Origin: an uncultured Latescibacterota bacterium | GTDB taxonomy: Bacteria; Latescibacterota; UBA2968; UBA8231 | Direction: 5' to 3' | Length of the DNA stretch: 64,000 bases | Assembly (NCBI GenBank): GCA_958295495.1 | Contig: OY282352.1 | Location: 4,596,049-4,660,048 of the forward strand | In this document: positions 17,943 through 26,396 of the stretch, in pieces | Numbering within the stretch: position 1 is the first letter of the stretch | Layout of the letters: every line of letters starts with the position of its first letter | The notes under the pieces: model-generated | What the model was told of the DNA's origin: nothing | What the model saw: only the letters and a program-made list of their open reading frames with translations | The model's database searches: none | Program-made: the position numbers and the translations under genes

Positions 17943-17993
17943 CAATTGGGCCGCCCCGCGACCCGCTCAATACCCGACTCGACAGGAGACCAG

Positions 17994-18680
17994 ATGCCTT
18001 CTTCCCACTGGCGCAACATTCTGCACCACCACGACGAACCCGACGAGGCCATGCAGCGCATCGACGCCCGGGTCGCTCCGCTGGAGGAACTGCCCGACGC
18101 GGTGCGGCACATCCGCTCCCTAATCTCGCGCTTTGATTCCCTGACCCACTACCGAGCCTTTGACAACCTCGACCTGCTGGTCCGCGCCATCGGCGACGGC
18201 ACCTACCCGGGCCGGCCAGCCGTGGATGTGCTCGCCCGGGTTTGGGAAATAGACGACCTGCGCCGAGGCCGGGCCAAGACCTATGTGCAAACTCTGCAAG
18301 CTTGGTCCGCCGGCAAGTCTGTAGAAGAAGCTCAGCAGGTGGCTGGCGATCCCAAACGGTGCGCCGAGTTGTACGGCACTTTGGGTCCGTTTGCAGAGCA
18401 CAAGGCGTGGTTGGCCGCCTCTTTAGCCCATACCCTCAAAGCCTTTGCCTACGAAGCCCAAGACTTGCTCGACGAAGCTGCCGAAGCGGATTTTGTGCGC
18501 GGGGTCTATCGCGCGGCCCTAGAGCGCGATCCCTCGCACGACGACTTGCAAAACCGCCTAGCCGAACTAGCCGGTGGCAAAAGCCGAGACCATTTCATCC
18601 GCGAGGTCTTTGACTCGGCCGAAAGCCGCCAGCGCCAACAGTGGCAGGTGCTGGAAAAGCTGCACGCCGGCGGAGAATGA
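17994..18680 (+). CDS. Hypothetical protein
   Basis: 228 aa from ATG 17994, chosen because ACAGGAGACC lies just upstream; an upstream GTG at 17946 is less likely. Mostly helical and charged (MPSSHWRNILHHHDEPDEAM, EAQDLLDEAAEADFVRGVYRAAL, HDDLQNRLAELAGGKSRDHF). No signal peptide, TM helix or named domain was recognised. It follows the Gfo/Idh gene by 51 bp and may be cotranscribed. Confidence 0.65.
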   Translation: MPSSHWRNILHHHDEPDEAMQRIDARVAPLEELPDAVRHIRSLISRFDSLTHYRAFDNLDLLVRAIGDGTYPGRPAVDVLARVWEIDDLRRGRAKTYVQTLQAWSAGKSVEEAQQVAGDPKRCAELYGTLGPFAEHKAWLAASLAHTLKAFAYEAQDLLDEAAEADFVRGVYRAALERDPSHDDLQNRLAELAGGKSRDHFIREVFDSAESRQRQQWQVLEKLHAGGE

Positions 18681-19020
18681 GGAGAGCCGAGTGCCGGCGC
18701 GGCCGTGTGGCTGTCGAATGAATGCGGACGGGACGAACCCGATCAGCATAACCAATCATCCAGCGGGAGACGGTTCCCCCGCATGGTTTCCCTATCCCGT
18801 CTCCAGCCGCGGGCGCACTTCTCGTAACGTTAAACGACGAGCATTCTACTGCACAAAGCCGATTGGGTAGCAGGGCCTAGAGGCGGCCATTGCGCGTCGG
18901 TTCAATCGGGCGGATATTGACCGGGCGTACCATCGGTAGCCTGCGACTTGCTCTGGTGCGGTGAGTGCGCTTGCGGCAAGGACTTGCCGACGTTAAAAAC
19001 GCTTTTAAGAGGAGTAAACC
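18681..19020. other. Leader region of the first ABC importer operon
   Basis: 340 bp without a convincing gene. It contains a tight hairpin (CGGCAAG-GA-CTTGCCG, 18974-18989) and a LacI-type dyad (18993-19008) immediately before the ribosome site of the substrate-binding protein gene. A TAACGTTA palindrome flanked by CTCGT/ACGAG lies at about 18821-18841. Confidence 0.5.
18993..19008. promoter_or_regulatory. Putative LacI-family operator
   Basis: TTAAAAACGCTTTTAA fits the general LacI-family pattern AA-n-CG-n-TT with A/T-rich flanks. It lies 1-2 nt upstream of the AGAGGAG ribosome site for the gene at 19021. A repressor bound here could block transcription of the sugar/polyol importer. No LacI-family gene is visible in the window. 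Confidence 0.4.
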
Positions 19021-20316
19021 ATGAGGATGCGGATGCTCGGGCTGGCCGCGGCCCTGCTGCTGGCGGTGCAAACGGGCCGCGCCGAAGACAAAAAAATTAC
19101 CATCTGGTGGGCGCAATGGGATCCGGCCGCGGCACTACAGGAACTGGGCCACGAGTTCGCCCAACAGACCGGGATTGCCGTCGAGGTGTACCAGATTCCT
19201 TGGCCGGCTTATCAGGATCAAGTCTTTCTCAATTTTGGCAACAAGCAGACCGACTTCGACATCGTCGTGGGCGACAGCCAGTGGATCGGCCGCGGCGCGA
19301 CCAAGGGGCTGTATCTGGAGCTGACCGATTGGCTGCCCCAGGCCGTTGACATGGGCGCGATCCATCCGCGCGCCGCGCGCTATTTGTGCGAATACCCGCC
19401 GGGCAGCAGCCGGTTTTTCGCCGCGCCCTGCCAGACGGATGCCATTGGCTTTGTCTATCGCCGCGACTGGTTTACAGACCCGGCCGAGCAGGAGGCGTTT
19501 GCCGCTCGCTACGGCCGCCCGCTGGCCGCGCCCGATACGTGGGAGGAGTTTCGCGACTTGGCCGAGTTTTTCCACCGCCCGCAGCAAAAGCGCTATGGCT
19601 GCTCGCTGCTGACGGGCCGGGGGTACGACTCCATCGTCATGGGTTTTCAGCCCTTTCTCTGGGCTTGGGGCGGTGCTTGGGGCGATCCGCAAAGCTACCA
19701 AGTGCAGGGCCACCTCAACACCGAGGGCGCCGTGGCCGGGCTGGAGTTTTTCAAGTCCCTGCTGCAATTTGCGCCCGAAGGCGGCACCAACGCCGATTAC
19801 TTCTTCAACTTAGAGGCGTTCTCCAACGGCTCCACGGCCATGGTTTTGGACTACTTTCCGTTCTATCCGGGAATCGTCGCCAGCATGGGCGACCAAGTAG
19901 GCTTCTTCAAGGTTCCGCGCCACGGCGACAAGCGCGTTATCTCGCTGGGCGGGCAGGGCTTTAGCATTTCGACCAAGACCGCGCCGCAAAAGCAGGAATG
20001 GGCCAAGCAGTTTATCGCTTGGTTTTCCCAGACCGCCATACAGGAGAAGTGGATAGCCTATCCCGGCTCGTTCACGGCCAATACCCAACTGCTGGCGAGC
20101 GCGGAATTTGCCGCGGCCGCGCCGTACAACGCCGCGTTCGCCGCGTCGCTGGATTATTTGCAGGACTTTTGGAACGTGCCGGTGTACAACGAGCTGTTAG
20201 CCGCGGCCGTGCGCCACTTGGGCGCGGCCCTCGACGGAACGAGCGCGAGTGAAGACGCCTTAGACGCGCTGGCCGCTGAGCACGAGATGATTCTGATGGA
20301 ACTCAAGATGGAGTAG
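19021..20316 (+). CDS. ABC transporter extracellular sugar/polyol-binding protein
   Basis: 431 aa, family 1 solute-binding protein. Signal peptide at 1-22 (LGLAAALLLAVQTGRAE). The mature start KKITIWWAQWDPAAALQEL is followed by typical features: FDIVVGDSQWIGRG, FAAPCQTDAIGFVYRRDWF, FLWAWGGAWGD, and SLGGQGFSISTKTAPQKQEW. It captures the ligand in the periplasm for the permeases encoded next. The ribosome site AAGAGGAG is well placed. First gene of a six-gene operon (binding protein, two permeases, small membrane protein, two ATPases), an order close to the rhizobial glycerol importer glpSTPQUV set. Substrate not determinable. Confidence 0.9.
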   Translation: MRMRMLGLAAALLLAVQTGRAEDKKITIWWAQWDPAAALQELGHEFAQQTGIAVEVYQIPWPAYQDQVFLNFGNKQTDFDIVVGDSQWIGRGATKGLYLELTDWLPQAVDMGAIHPRAARYLCEYPPGSSRFFAAPCQTDAIGFVYRRDWFTDPAEQEAFAARYGRPLAAPDTWEEFRDLAEFFHRPQQKRYGCSLLTGRGYDSIVMGFQPFLWAWGGAWGDPQSYQVQGHLNTEGAVAGLEFFKSLLQFAPEGGTNADYFFNLEAFSNGSTAMVLDYFPFYPGIVASMGDQVGFFKVPRHGDKRVISLGGQGFSISTKTAPQKQEWAKQFIAWFSQTAIQEKWIAYPGSFTANTQLLASAEFAAAAPYNAAFAASLDYLQDFWNVPVYNELLAAAVRHLGAALDGTSASEDALDALAAEHEMILMELKME

Positions 20317-20324
20317 AAGGCGGC

Positions 20325-21221
20325 GTGAGGGGTAGTACGGGCCGGTGCCGCGATTGGACGCAGTATGCGTTTGTGGGGCCGGCCCTCGTCTTGCTCATTG
20401 GCGTGAATGTCTTCCCACTGCTGTACAGCATCGCGCTCAGCTTCACCAATGTGGACTTGGTCGGCGGGGCGTGGAAATTCGTGGGGGGATTCAACTACGC
20501 CGTGGCGTTCAAGTTTGCCCAATACGGGGCTGCGCTGCGGACGACTGCGCTCTTTGTCTGCATGGCCGTGGCCGCGGAACTAGTCTTGGGCTTTGCCTTG
20601 GCGCTGGCGCTCAAAGATCGCTTCAGGGGCCGGGCGTTTGCCCTGACCGCGCTTTTGGTGCCGATGATGTTGCCGCCGGCCGTGATCGCGCTCTTTTGGA
20701 AGCTGGTGCTCAACGGGCACTACGGCATCCTCAACCAATGCCTCGGCGCGCTGGGGCTGGGCCAACCCCAGTGGATTACAGACCCCGACCTCAAGCTCTT
20801 GTCGATTTTGCTGGTTGACGTGTGGATGTGGACGCCGTTTATGATGCTGATCGCGCTGGCGGCGCTCAACGCCATCCCCGGCTACCTGTACGAGGCCGCG
20901 GCCATTGATCGGGCCTCGCGGTGGAAGGTCTTCCGCCGGATTACCCTGCCGCTGTGCGCGCCGCTTTTGGGGCTGGCCGTGTTGCTGAGGGCCACAGACG
21001 CGCTCAAGCAGTTCGATTTGGTCATGGCCATCACCGGCCCCAACGACCCCGCGACGCAAACGGTGAGCGCCCTGCTCTATCAGGTGGTGTTCCGCGACGG
21101 CAAGGTGGGGCTGGGCGCGGCGTATTCGTACGTGGTGCTGGTGCTGGTGATTGCGCTGGCGAGTGTGTTTGTGCGCTACATGAGCGCGGTGCAGCGGCGC
21201 GAGGAGGCCGGGGCGCGGTGA
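20325..21221 (+). CDS. ABC sugar transporter permease (MalF/UgpA type)
   Basis: 298 aa with six predicted TM helices (YAFVGPALVLLIGVNVFPLL, TALFVCMAVAAELVLGFALA, and so on). The EAA loop that contacts the ATPase is recognisable: AIPGYLYEAAAIDRASRWKVFRRITLPL. The GTG start lies 8 bp after the binding-protein stop. The stop overlaps the GTG start of the next permease, indicating translational coupling. Confidence 0.9.
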   Translation: MRGSTGRCRDWTQYAFVGPALVLLIGVNVFPLLYSIALSFTNVDLVGGAWKFVGGFNYAVAFKFAQYGAALRTTALFVCMAVAAELVLGFALALALKDRFRGRAFALTALLVPMMLPPAVIALFWKLVLNGHYGILNQCLGALGLGQPQWITDPDLKLLSILLVDVWMWTPFMMLIALAALNAIPGYLYEAAAIDRASRWKVFRRITLPLCAPLLGLAVLLRATDALKQFDLVMAITGPNDPATQTVSALLYQVVFRDGKVGLGAAYSYVVLVLVIALASVFVRYMSAVQRREEAGAR

Positions 21222-22081
21222 AGGGGCTGGGGATCGTCTTTGTCGGGGGCTACTTCTGCGCGGCCATGCTGCCGCTGCTATGGCTCTTGCTGACCTCGTT
21301 TAAGACGCGGGACGACAGCATTGCCGTGCATCCTAAGTTCGCACCCACTTGGGCCAGCGAGGTCGCAGCCGACGGGATCTACTTCCGCGCCAATCTCGAC
21401 GGCTACCGCCAACTCGCCGAGGTGTACGCCGGCGGGGAGCACGCCTTTTTCCACTACTTGGGCAATAGCTTGGTCATTGGCCTGCTCAGCACCTCGTGCT
21501 CGGTGCTGATTGGCACCTGTGCGGCCTATGGCTTTAGCCGCTTTGCCATCCCCGGGGGGCGCGATTGGCTGTTCTTCATCCTCTCGACGCGCTTTTTGCC
21601 TCCCCTCGCCGTGGTCGTGCCGGTGTTGATGATGTATCGAGAATTCGATCTCCAGAACAGCCATATAGGATTGGTGCTGCTGTACACGGCGTTCAACATG
21701 TCGCTAGCCGTGTGGTTGATGAAGGGCTTTATCGACGAAATACCTACGGCGTACGAAGAGGCCGCGCTGGTGGCTGGCTATACCCGCTTCCAAGCCTTCC
21801 GCTTGGTCGTCCTGCCCCGGGCCGTGCCCGGGATGGCGGTAACTGCGGTGTTTTGCCTGATCTCGGCGTGGAACGAGTACGGGTTTGCCATGACGCTCAA
21901 CAACCAACAGGCCGTTACGGTGCCGGTTTACTTCGCTGGTTTGCAGGGCAATGTGTCGGGCTTGCCGTGGGCACAAATCAGCGCCGGGATGCTGATTTTT
22001 GTCGCGCCGATCATCGTCTTCACAATTTTGGTGCGCAAGCATCTGTTGCGCGGCGTTACCTTTGGGACGATCAAGCGATGA
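21218..22081 (+). CDS. ABC sugar transporter permease (MalG/UgpE type)
   Basis: 287 aa from a GTG that overlaps the previous stop (GTGA). An N-terminal TM helix is followed by LLTSFKTRDDS, typical of MalG-type permeases. The EAA loop is DEIPTAYEEAALVAGYTRFQAFRLVVLP, and ISAWNEYGFAMTL is conserved in the family. It pairs with the upstream permease to form the channel. Its TGA overlaps the ATG of the 54-aa protein. Confidence 0.9.
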   Translation: MKGLGIVFVGGYFCAAMLPLLWLLLTSFKTRDDSIAVHPKFAPTWASEVAADGIYFRANLDGYRQLAEVYAGGEHAFFHYLGNSLVIGLLSTSCSVLIGTCAAYGFSRFAIPGGRDWLFFILSTRFLPPLAVVVPVLMMYREFDLQNSHIGLVLLYTAFNMSLAVWLMKGFIDEIPTAYEEAALVAGYTRFQAFRLVVLPRAVPGMAVTAVFCLISAWNEYGFAMTLNNQQAVTVPVYFAGLQGNVSGLPWAQISAGMLIFVAPIIVFTILVRKHLLRGVTFGTIKR

Positions 22082-22242
22082 TCCGCTGGTTGGATCGCTG
22101 CGCCCTCGTGGGCATGGTTGCTGGAGTGGGATTGATGCTGCAACCGTTTTGGGGAGTGGGGCTGAAGTATGGGTTTTTTGTCGCGATCGCCTGCACGCTG
22201 TTGCACGTTGCGACTTCGCGTCGGCAGATGGATGAGCCATGA
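22078..22242 (+). CDS. 54-aa small membrane protein in ABC operon
   Basis: The ATG at 22078 overlaps the permease stop (ATGA), and its own TGA (22240-22242) overlaps the ATG of the first ATPase at 22239 (ATGA). This double coupling strongly argues that it is translated. It has two hydrophobic segments (ALVGMVAGVGLMLQPFWG; YGFFVAIACTLLHVAT) and a basic/acidic tail (SRRQMDEP). The position matches that of the small membrane protein GlpU (DUF2160) in rhizobial glycerol importer operons, although no sequence homology is claimed. It may be an accessory subunit of the importer. Confidence 0.7.
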   Translation: MIRWLDRCALVGMVAGVGLMLQPFWGVGLKYGFFVAIACTLLHVATSRRQMDEP

Positions 22243-23279
22243 GCTTTCTCGAATGCCGGGATTTGACCAAGACCTATGCCGACGGCACTTGTGCGGTCCG
22301 GGGCCTTGACTTGCGCTGCGGCGAGGGCGAGTTCGCCGTGCTGTTGGGGCCTTCCGGGTGCGGCAAGACGACTACGCTGCGGATGGTCGCTGGCCTCGAA
22401 AAGCCTACGGCCGGGCAGATTGTGCTGGCCGGCGCAGACATCACCAGTCGCTCGCCCGCCGAGCGGGACGTGGGGTTCGCGTTTCAGTTTTACGCGCTCT
22501 ATCCGCACCTGAAGGTCGAGGACAATATCGGCTTTCCGCTGGAGAGCATGGGGGTGAGCCGTCAGGAACGCCGGCAGCGGGTGGCCGACATTGTCGAGCG
22601 GTTGGGGCTGGGCGCGTTGGTCGGGCGCTATCCTCGGCAGCTAGCCGGCGGCGATCAGCAGCGGGTGGCCTTGGCGCGGGCCATGGTGCGGCGGCCGCAG
22701 CTCTACCTGATGGACGAGCCTTTGGGTACGCTCGACGCGGATTTGCGGCGGGAGATGCGGGAGATGATCCGCGCTCAACAGCTCGACGCTGGGATTGCCA
22801 CCTTGTATGTGACTCACGATCAAGAGGAGGCCATGAGCTTGGCCGATCAAGTGGTGGTCATGGACGAGGGCCGGATCCGCCAGAGCGGGGCCGCGGCCTT
22901 GGTGTACGACCAGCCAGCCGACCTGTTTGTGGCGCACTTTATCGGTAGCCCCAGCATGAATTTCATCACTGGAGAAGTCCGCGAGGGCTGCTTTGCTGCG
23001 CCCGGGTTGGTTTGGCCGCTGGCCGAGCCGGGGTGGCCGGGGCCAGCGACGCTGGGGGTGCGGCCGGAGTTCGTGCGGCCAGCCGCCAAAGCGCGGCTGC
23101 GGGCCGAGGTGGTGCGCGACGAATACCAAGGCGCGTGCCGTCATATTCACCTGCGGGCCGAGTGCGGCCGGCTGGTCATGCGGGTGGCCGAGCGGGAGCG
23201 GGTGGCCGTGGGAGCGTCCTTGGGCTTGGACTTTGCCCGGGTGCTGTTATTTGATCCGGCGAGCGGTCAGCGGCTTTAA
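22239..23279 (+). CDS. ABC transporter ATP-binding protein (UgpC/MsmK/GlpS type), first
   Basis: 346 aa. Walker A GPSGCGKTTT, Q-loop region FQFYALYPHL, signature LAGGDQQRVALARAM (a variant of LSGGQ), Walker B LYLMDEPLGTLDADLR, and switch histidine in VTHDQEEAM. A C-terminal TOBE/OB regulatory region of about 110 aa follows (TLGVRPEFVRP). It probably heterodimerises with the second ATPase encoded 2 bp downstream, as in GlpS/GlpT-type importers. It is coupled by ATGA to the small membrane protein. Confidence 0.92.
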   Translation: MSFLECRDLTKTYADGTCAVRGLDLRCGEGEFAVLLGPSGCGKTTTLRMVAGLEKPTAGQIVLAGADITSRSPAERDVGFAFQFYALYPHLKVEDNIGFPLESMGVSRQERRQRVADIVERLGLGALVGRYPRQLAGGDQQRVALARAMVRRPQLYLMDEPLGTLDADLRREMREMIRAQQLDAGIATLYVTHDQEEAMSLADQVVVMDEGRIRQSGAAALVYDQPADLFVAHFIGSPSMNFITGEVREGCFAAPGLVWPLAEPGWPGPATLGVRPEFVRPAAKARLRAEVVRDEYQGACRHIHLRAECGRLVMRVAERERVAVGASLGLDFARVLLFDPASGQRL

Positions 23280-23281
23280 CA

Positions 23282-24316
23282 GTGTCTTGGTTGCAGCTAC
23301 AAGGGGTGACGCGGTGCTTTGGGAAGGCCGAGGTCCTGTCTGGCATTGACCTGTCGCTGGGGGCCGACGAGATGCTGGTGGTGCTGGGGCCGACCGGCGC
23401 GGGCAAGACCACGCTGCTGAGAATAGTCGCCGGGTTGGATGTGCCCGATGCTGGTCGGGTCGAGATGGGTGGCGAGGAGGTGACGCACTGGCCGCCAGCC
23501 GACCGCGACGTTGCATTTGTCTTCCAGCACTTTGCCCTGTATCCCGACTGGAGCGTGCGGCGCAACTTGGAATTTCCGCTCAGGGCCCCGCGCCGGCAGA
23601 TGTCGAGCGGGGCGATCGAGCGGCGCGTCGGCTGGGCGGCCGAGCTGCTGAGGATTGAGCGGCTGCTCGACCGGCCGGCGGCCCGCCTGTCGGGCGGGGA
23701 GATGCAGCGGGTGGCCATTGGGCAGGCGATTGTGCGGCGGCCGCGGCTGTTTCTCTTTGACGAGCCCCTGACCAATTTGGACGCCAAGCTACGGGAGGCC
23801 CTCCGCTTGGAGCTGGCCCTGTTGCGGCAGGAGTTGGGCATCCCGGCGATCTACGTGACCCACGACCAAGCCGAGGCTCTGTCCATGGGCGATTCCATGG
23901 CCGTGCTGGCCGCGGGGCGGATTTTGCAGCAGGGCAGCCCGGAGGCCATTTATCGCCGGCCGGTCTCGCCCGTAGTGGCGCGCCAATTGGGTCAACCCGC
24001 GATCAACATCCTCCGCGTGCAGCGGCGCGGGGATGCGTGGGTGAGAGAGAGTGGGGAGCGGGTGATGGCGGCGAGTCAGGGGGCTGGCCAGATGCTCTTG
24101 GGGGTGCGGCCGGAGGATGTGGCCGTGCGTGGAGGGGCGGTGCCCGGGCGGGTGCGGTTGGTGGAGGACGCTGGTGCGGTGTGGGTGTTGGTGGTAGAGT
24201 GGGCCGGGGCGTCCATCCACATCGTCGCGTCTAAGGAGCGGCGTTTTGCCCCGGGAGAGACCGTGTATCCGCAGATCGACGCGGAGCGGGCGATGTTGTG
24301 GGCGCGGGCTACTTGA
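23282..24316 (+). CDS. ABC transporter ATP-binding protein (UgpC/MsmK/GlpT type), second
   Basis: 344 aa from GTG 23282. Walker A GPTGAGKTTL, signature LSGGEMQRVAIGQAI, Walker B LFLFDEPLTNLDAKLR, switch histidine in VTHDQAEALS, then a TOBE-like C-terminal region with LLGVRPEDVAVRGG. It is the last gene of the operon. Having two distinct ATPases for one permease pair is the GlpST pattern. Either could also energise the second importer (28479-31465), which lacks its own ATPase; that is inference. Confidence 0.92.
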   Translation: MSWLQLQGVTRCFGKAEVLSGIDLSLGADEMLVVLGPTGAGKTTLLRIVAGLDVPDAGRVEMGGEEVTHWPPADRDVAFVFQHFALYPDWSVRRNLEFPLRAPRRQMSSGAIERRVGWAAELLRIERLLDRPAARLSGGEMQRVAIGQAIVRRPRLFLFDEPLTNLDAKLREALRLELALLRQELGIPAIYVTHDQAEALSMGDSMAVLAAGRILQQGSPEAIYRRPVSPVVARQLGQPAINILRVQRRGDAWVRESGERVMAASQGAGQMLLGVRPEDVAVRGGAVPGRVRLVEDAGAVWVLVVEWAGASIHIVASKERRFAPGETVYPQIDAERAMLWARAT

Positions 24317-24438
24317 CGCGAAAGGAGGCCCTAGGGACTTGGGAAAGCGGGTATTGGATTTTTACTTTTTAAGACCTTATCCTTAGCAGCGTCAACCACT
24401 TCCCGGGACCACCGATCCCGAATCAGGAGAGGGCATAC

Positions 24439-26355
24439 TTGCGAAATTTGTCGATGTGGAGCGCCCTGAGCATTGCGGCGCTCGTTGCTTGTGGACAGCA
24501 GGAGCCGAGCACCGAAAAGGAGGCATTGCCGCTGGCTCAGGTCGGCGCAGAGTTGATCACGGACCGGGATATGCGCTACCTGATCGACAATGTGGCCGAG
24601 TGGGCCAAAAGCGAGCAGGAGGGCGGCGCCAAGGTCCGCGAATACTTGCAGTCGCTGATCGATCGGGCCCTCATTCTCCGCGAAGCGCGCACCGGCAAAT
24701 TAGACCGGAGTCCGGCGTTTGTCAGGGAGGTGGCGACGGCCCTGCGGCGGCGGCTGATACGAGAGCTCGAGCAGCGCGCCGTCGAGGCCCAGGTCTCCAT
24801 TACCGAGGAGGAAATGCAGCGCGTCTTTGCCGAGCAGCACTGGGAGCGCTGGATCAAAATAGCCCATATCGTCGTACCCACCCAAGAGCGCGCCGAGGAG
24901 GCGCTGGCCGCCCTGCGGACCGGGATCCCCTTTGAAGAAGTAGCGCGTCAATTTTCGACCCATTCGCGCACGGCCTCGCTGGGGGGCGTGAAACCCCAGT
25001 ATTACAGTCGCTTCCACGCCCTGCCACTGGTGCGCGATATACTCTTCAGCCTCAAAGTAGGGGAAATATCAGAGCCTATAGCCGTCCCTCAGGGCTACGA
25101 AATTTTCAAGGTCTTGGCCGAGTTGCAGGGGTCTTACGAGCAAACGAGGGAATTTCTCTTTAAGACGCTGTCCAAGGAGCGGTTGGACGCCCGCAGAAAG
25201 GCGTATGCGGATTCGCTGGCCGAGCAGTTCCAATTGACGCCGGATCCGCACGGTTTGGGCATCCTGATGGAAATTTTGCGCAGCGGTCGGGAGGATCCGG
25301 CGACCGGCAAAAAGACGTTCCAGATTTTAGAAGGGGCCGCCCAGACGCCGCTCTTTAGGTACGAGGGCGGCCAGATCGCGCTCGGGGAAGCCATATTGCA
25401 ATCCCCGGTCCTTCGCCAGGGCCGAGACGTATCCGACAGTGCGCGAGTGGCCCATTTTCTGCAACGCGACGTAGTAATGCCGCAGCTCATCTGGATGGAG
25501 GCGGATAAATTGGAGCTCGACCGCGAACTCGAAGAATGGGTCGAGCGCAAGGAAGAAGAAGTGCTGATTGTGACCATGCGCCAGATTGCGACCTCTACCG
25601 ACGAGGAGATAAGCGAACAGGAGGTACTCGATTATTACGAAAAGACCAAGGACCAATACCGGACCGCCTCGGAGGTGAGTGTGGTGGAGATCCAACTGGC
25701 TAGCGAGGCCGAGGCCGAGGCCCTGCTCGCCGAGATTGGTGCCCTCTTTGGCCGGGCTTCGCCTTTGATTGACCTGCTCGTTAGGATAAAACAAAAGCAG
25801 CACAGCGGGCTGGATATGACCGAGGAAGTGCAGGTGCTGCGGGCGCTGGACGACGAGCTCGAGGTTTTGCAATGGCTCGGCCAGCGGCTGGACAAACCGG
25901 GCGGGCTGGAGACGATCTTGGAGGAAATAGCCACGGCAGCGAGCGCAAAAGAATTGGCCGAAGAGTACATCATGCGGCAACTAGCCGCCACCCGCAGCCT
26001 GCGGCCGGGCGCTAGTGAAAAAGAGGGGCATTACCATCTCTACTGGTACGAAACGGCGCGCTTTGGGGCCTTGGTCGCAGCAGCCTTAGAGGGGGAGATC
26101 GGTTCCCTCATCGGTCCCATGCAGGTCGGGCCTTCCCACTCGATCGCCAAAATCCTCAGTCGTAGAGAAGCAAAAGCGCGTTCCTACGAAGAGCGCGAGA
26201 AGCAGATAAGAGCTAATATCCGCAAGGAGCGCGAGAGAGAATTGTTCGGGCGCTGGTTGAAAGATCTGCGCACCTCGTACGCAGATGAGGTGCGCTATTT
26301 CGACGAGAACATCGAAAAGTTGGGTCGGGAATTGATCGCGGAGGGACGCGGCTAG
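24439..26355 (+). CDS. Parvulin-type peptidyl-prolyl isomerase lipoprotein (SurA/PrsA-like)
   Basis: 638 aa from TTG 24439, with AGGAGAG 8 nt upstream. Lipobox L-V-A-C near residue 18 (SIAALVACGQQ) predicts a lipoprotein. An N-terminal SurA_N-like region (AQVGAELITDRDMRYLID) is followed by a PPIC domain at about 130-235 (KIAHIVVPTQERAEEAL, FEEVARQFSTHSRTASLGGVK, FSLKVGEISEPIAVPQGYEIFKV). A long C-terminal half contains a second, degenerate unit of the same kind (SEQEVLDYYEKTKDQYRTASEVSV and, near the end, LEGEIGSLIGPMQVGPSHSIAKIL). Role: folding of exported or outer-membrane proteins. It stands alone between ABC operon and SGNH gene. Confidence 0.85.
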   Translation: MRNLSMWSALSIAALVACGQQEPSTEKEALPLAQVGAELITDRDMRYLIDNVAEWAKSEQEGGAKVREYLQSLIDRALILREARTGKLDRSPAFVREVATALRRRLIRELEQRAVEAQVSITEEEMQRVFAEQHWERWIKIAHIVVPTQERAEEALAALRTGIPFEEVARQFSTHSRTASLGGVKPQYYSRFHALPLVRDILFSLKVGEISEPIAVPQGYEIFKVLAELQGSYEQTREFLFKTLSKERLDARRKAYADSLAEQFQLTPDPHGLGILMEILRSGREDPATGKKTFQILEGAAQTPLFRYEGGQIALGEAILQSPVLRQGRDVSDSARVAHFLQRDVVMPQLIWMEADKLELDRELEEWVERKEEEVLIVTMRQIATSTDEEISEQEVLDYYEKTKDQYRTASEVSVVEIQLASEAEAEALLAEIGALFGRASPLIDLLVRIKQKQHSGLDMTEEVQVLRALDDELEVLQWLGQRLDKPGGLETILEEIATAASAKELAEEYIMRQLAATRSLRPGASEKEGHYHLYWYETARFGALVAAALEGEIGSLIGPMQVGPSHSIAKILSRREAKARSYEEREKQIRANIRKERERELFGRWLKDLRTSYADEVRYFDENIEKLGRELIAEGRG

Positions 26356-26396
26356 GGTCGGGTAGGAGAATAGATAAAATTCGCCCCGATTGTCCT

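Noticed and set aside
20921..22081. 386-codon open frame over the end of the first permease and the second
   Set aside because: The N-terminal part is out of frame with the true permease; the real second permease starts at GTG 21218.
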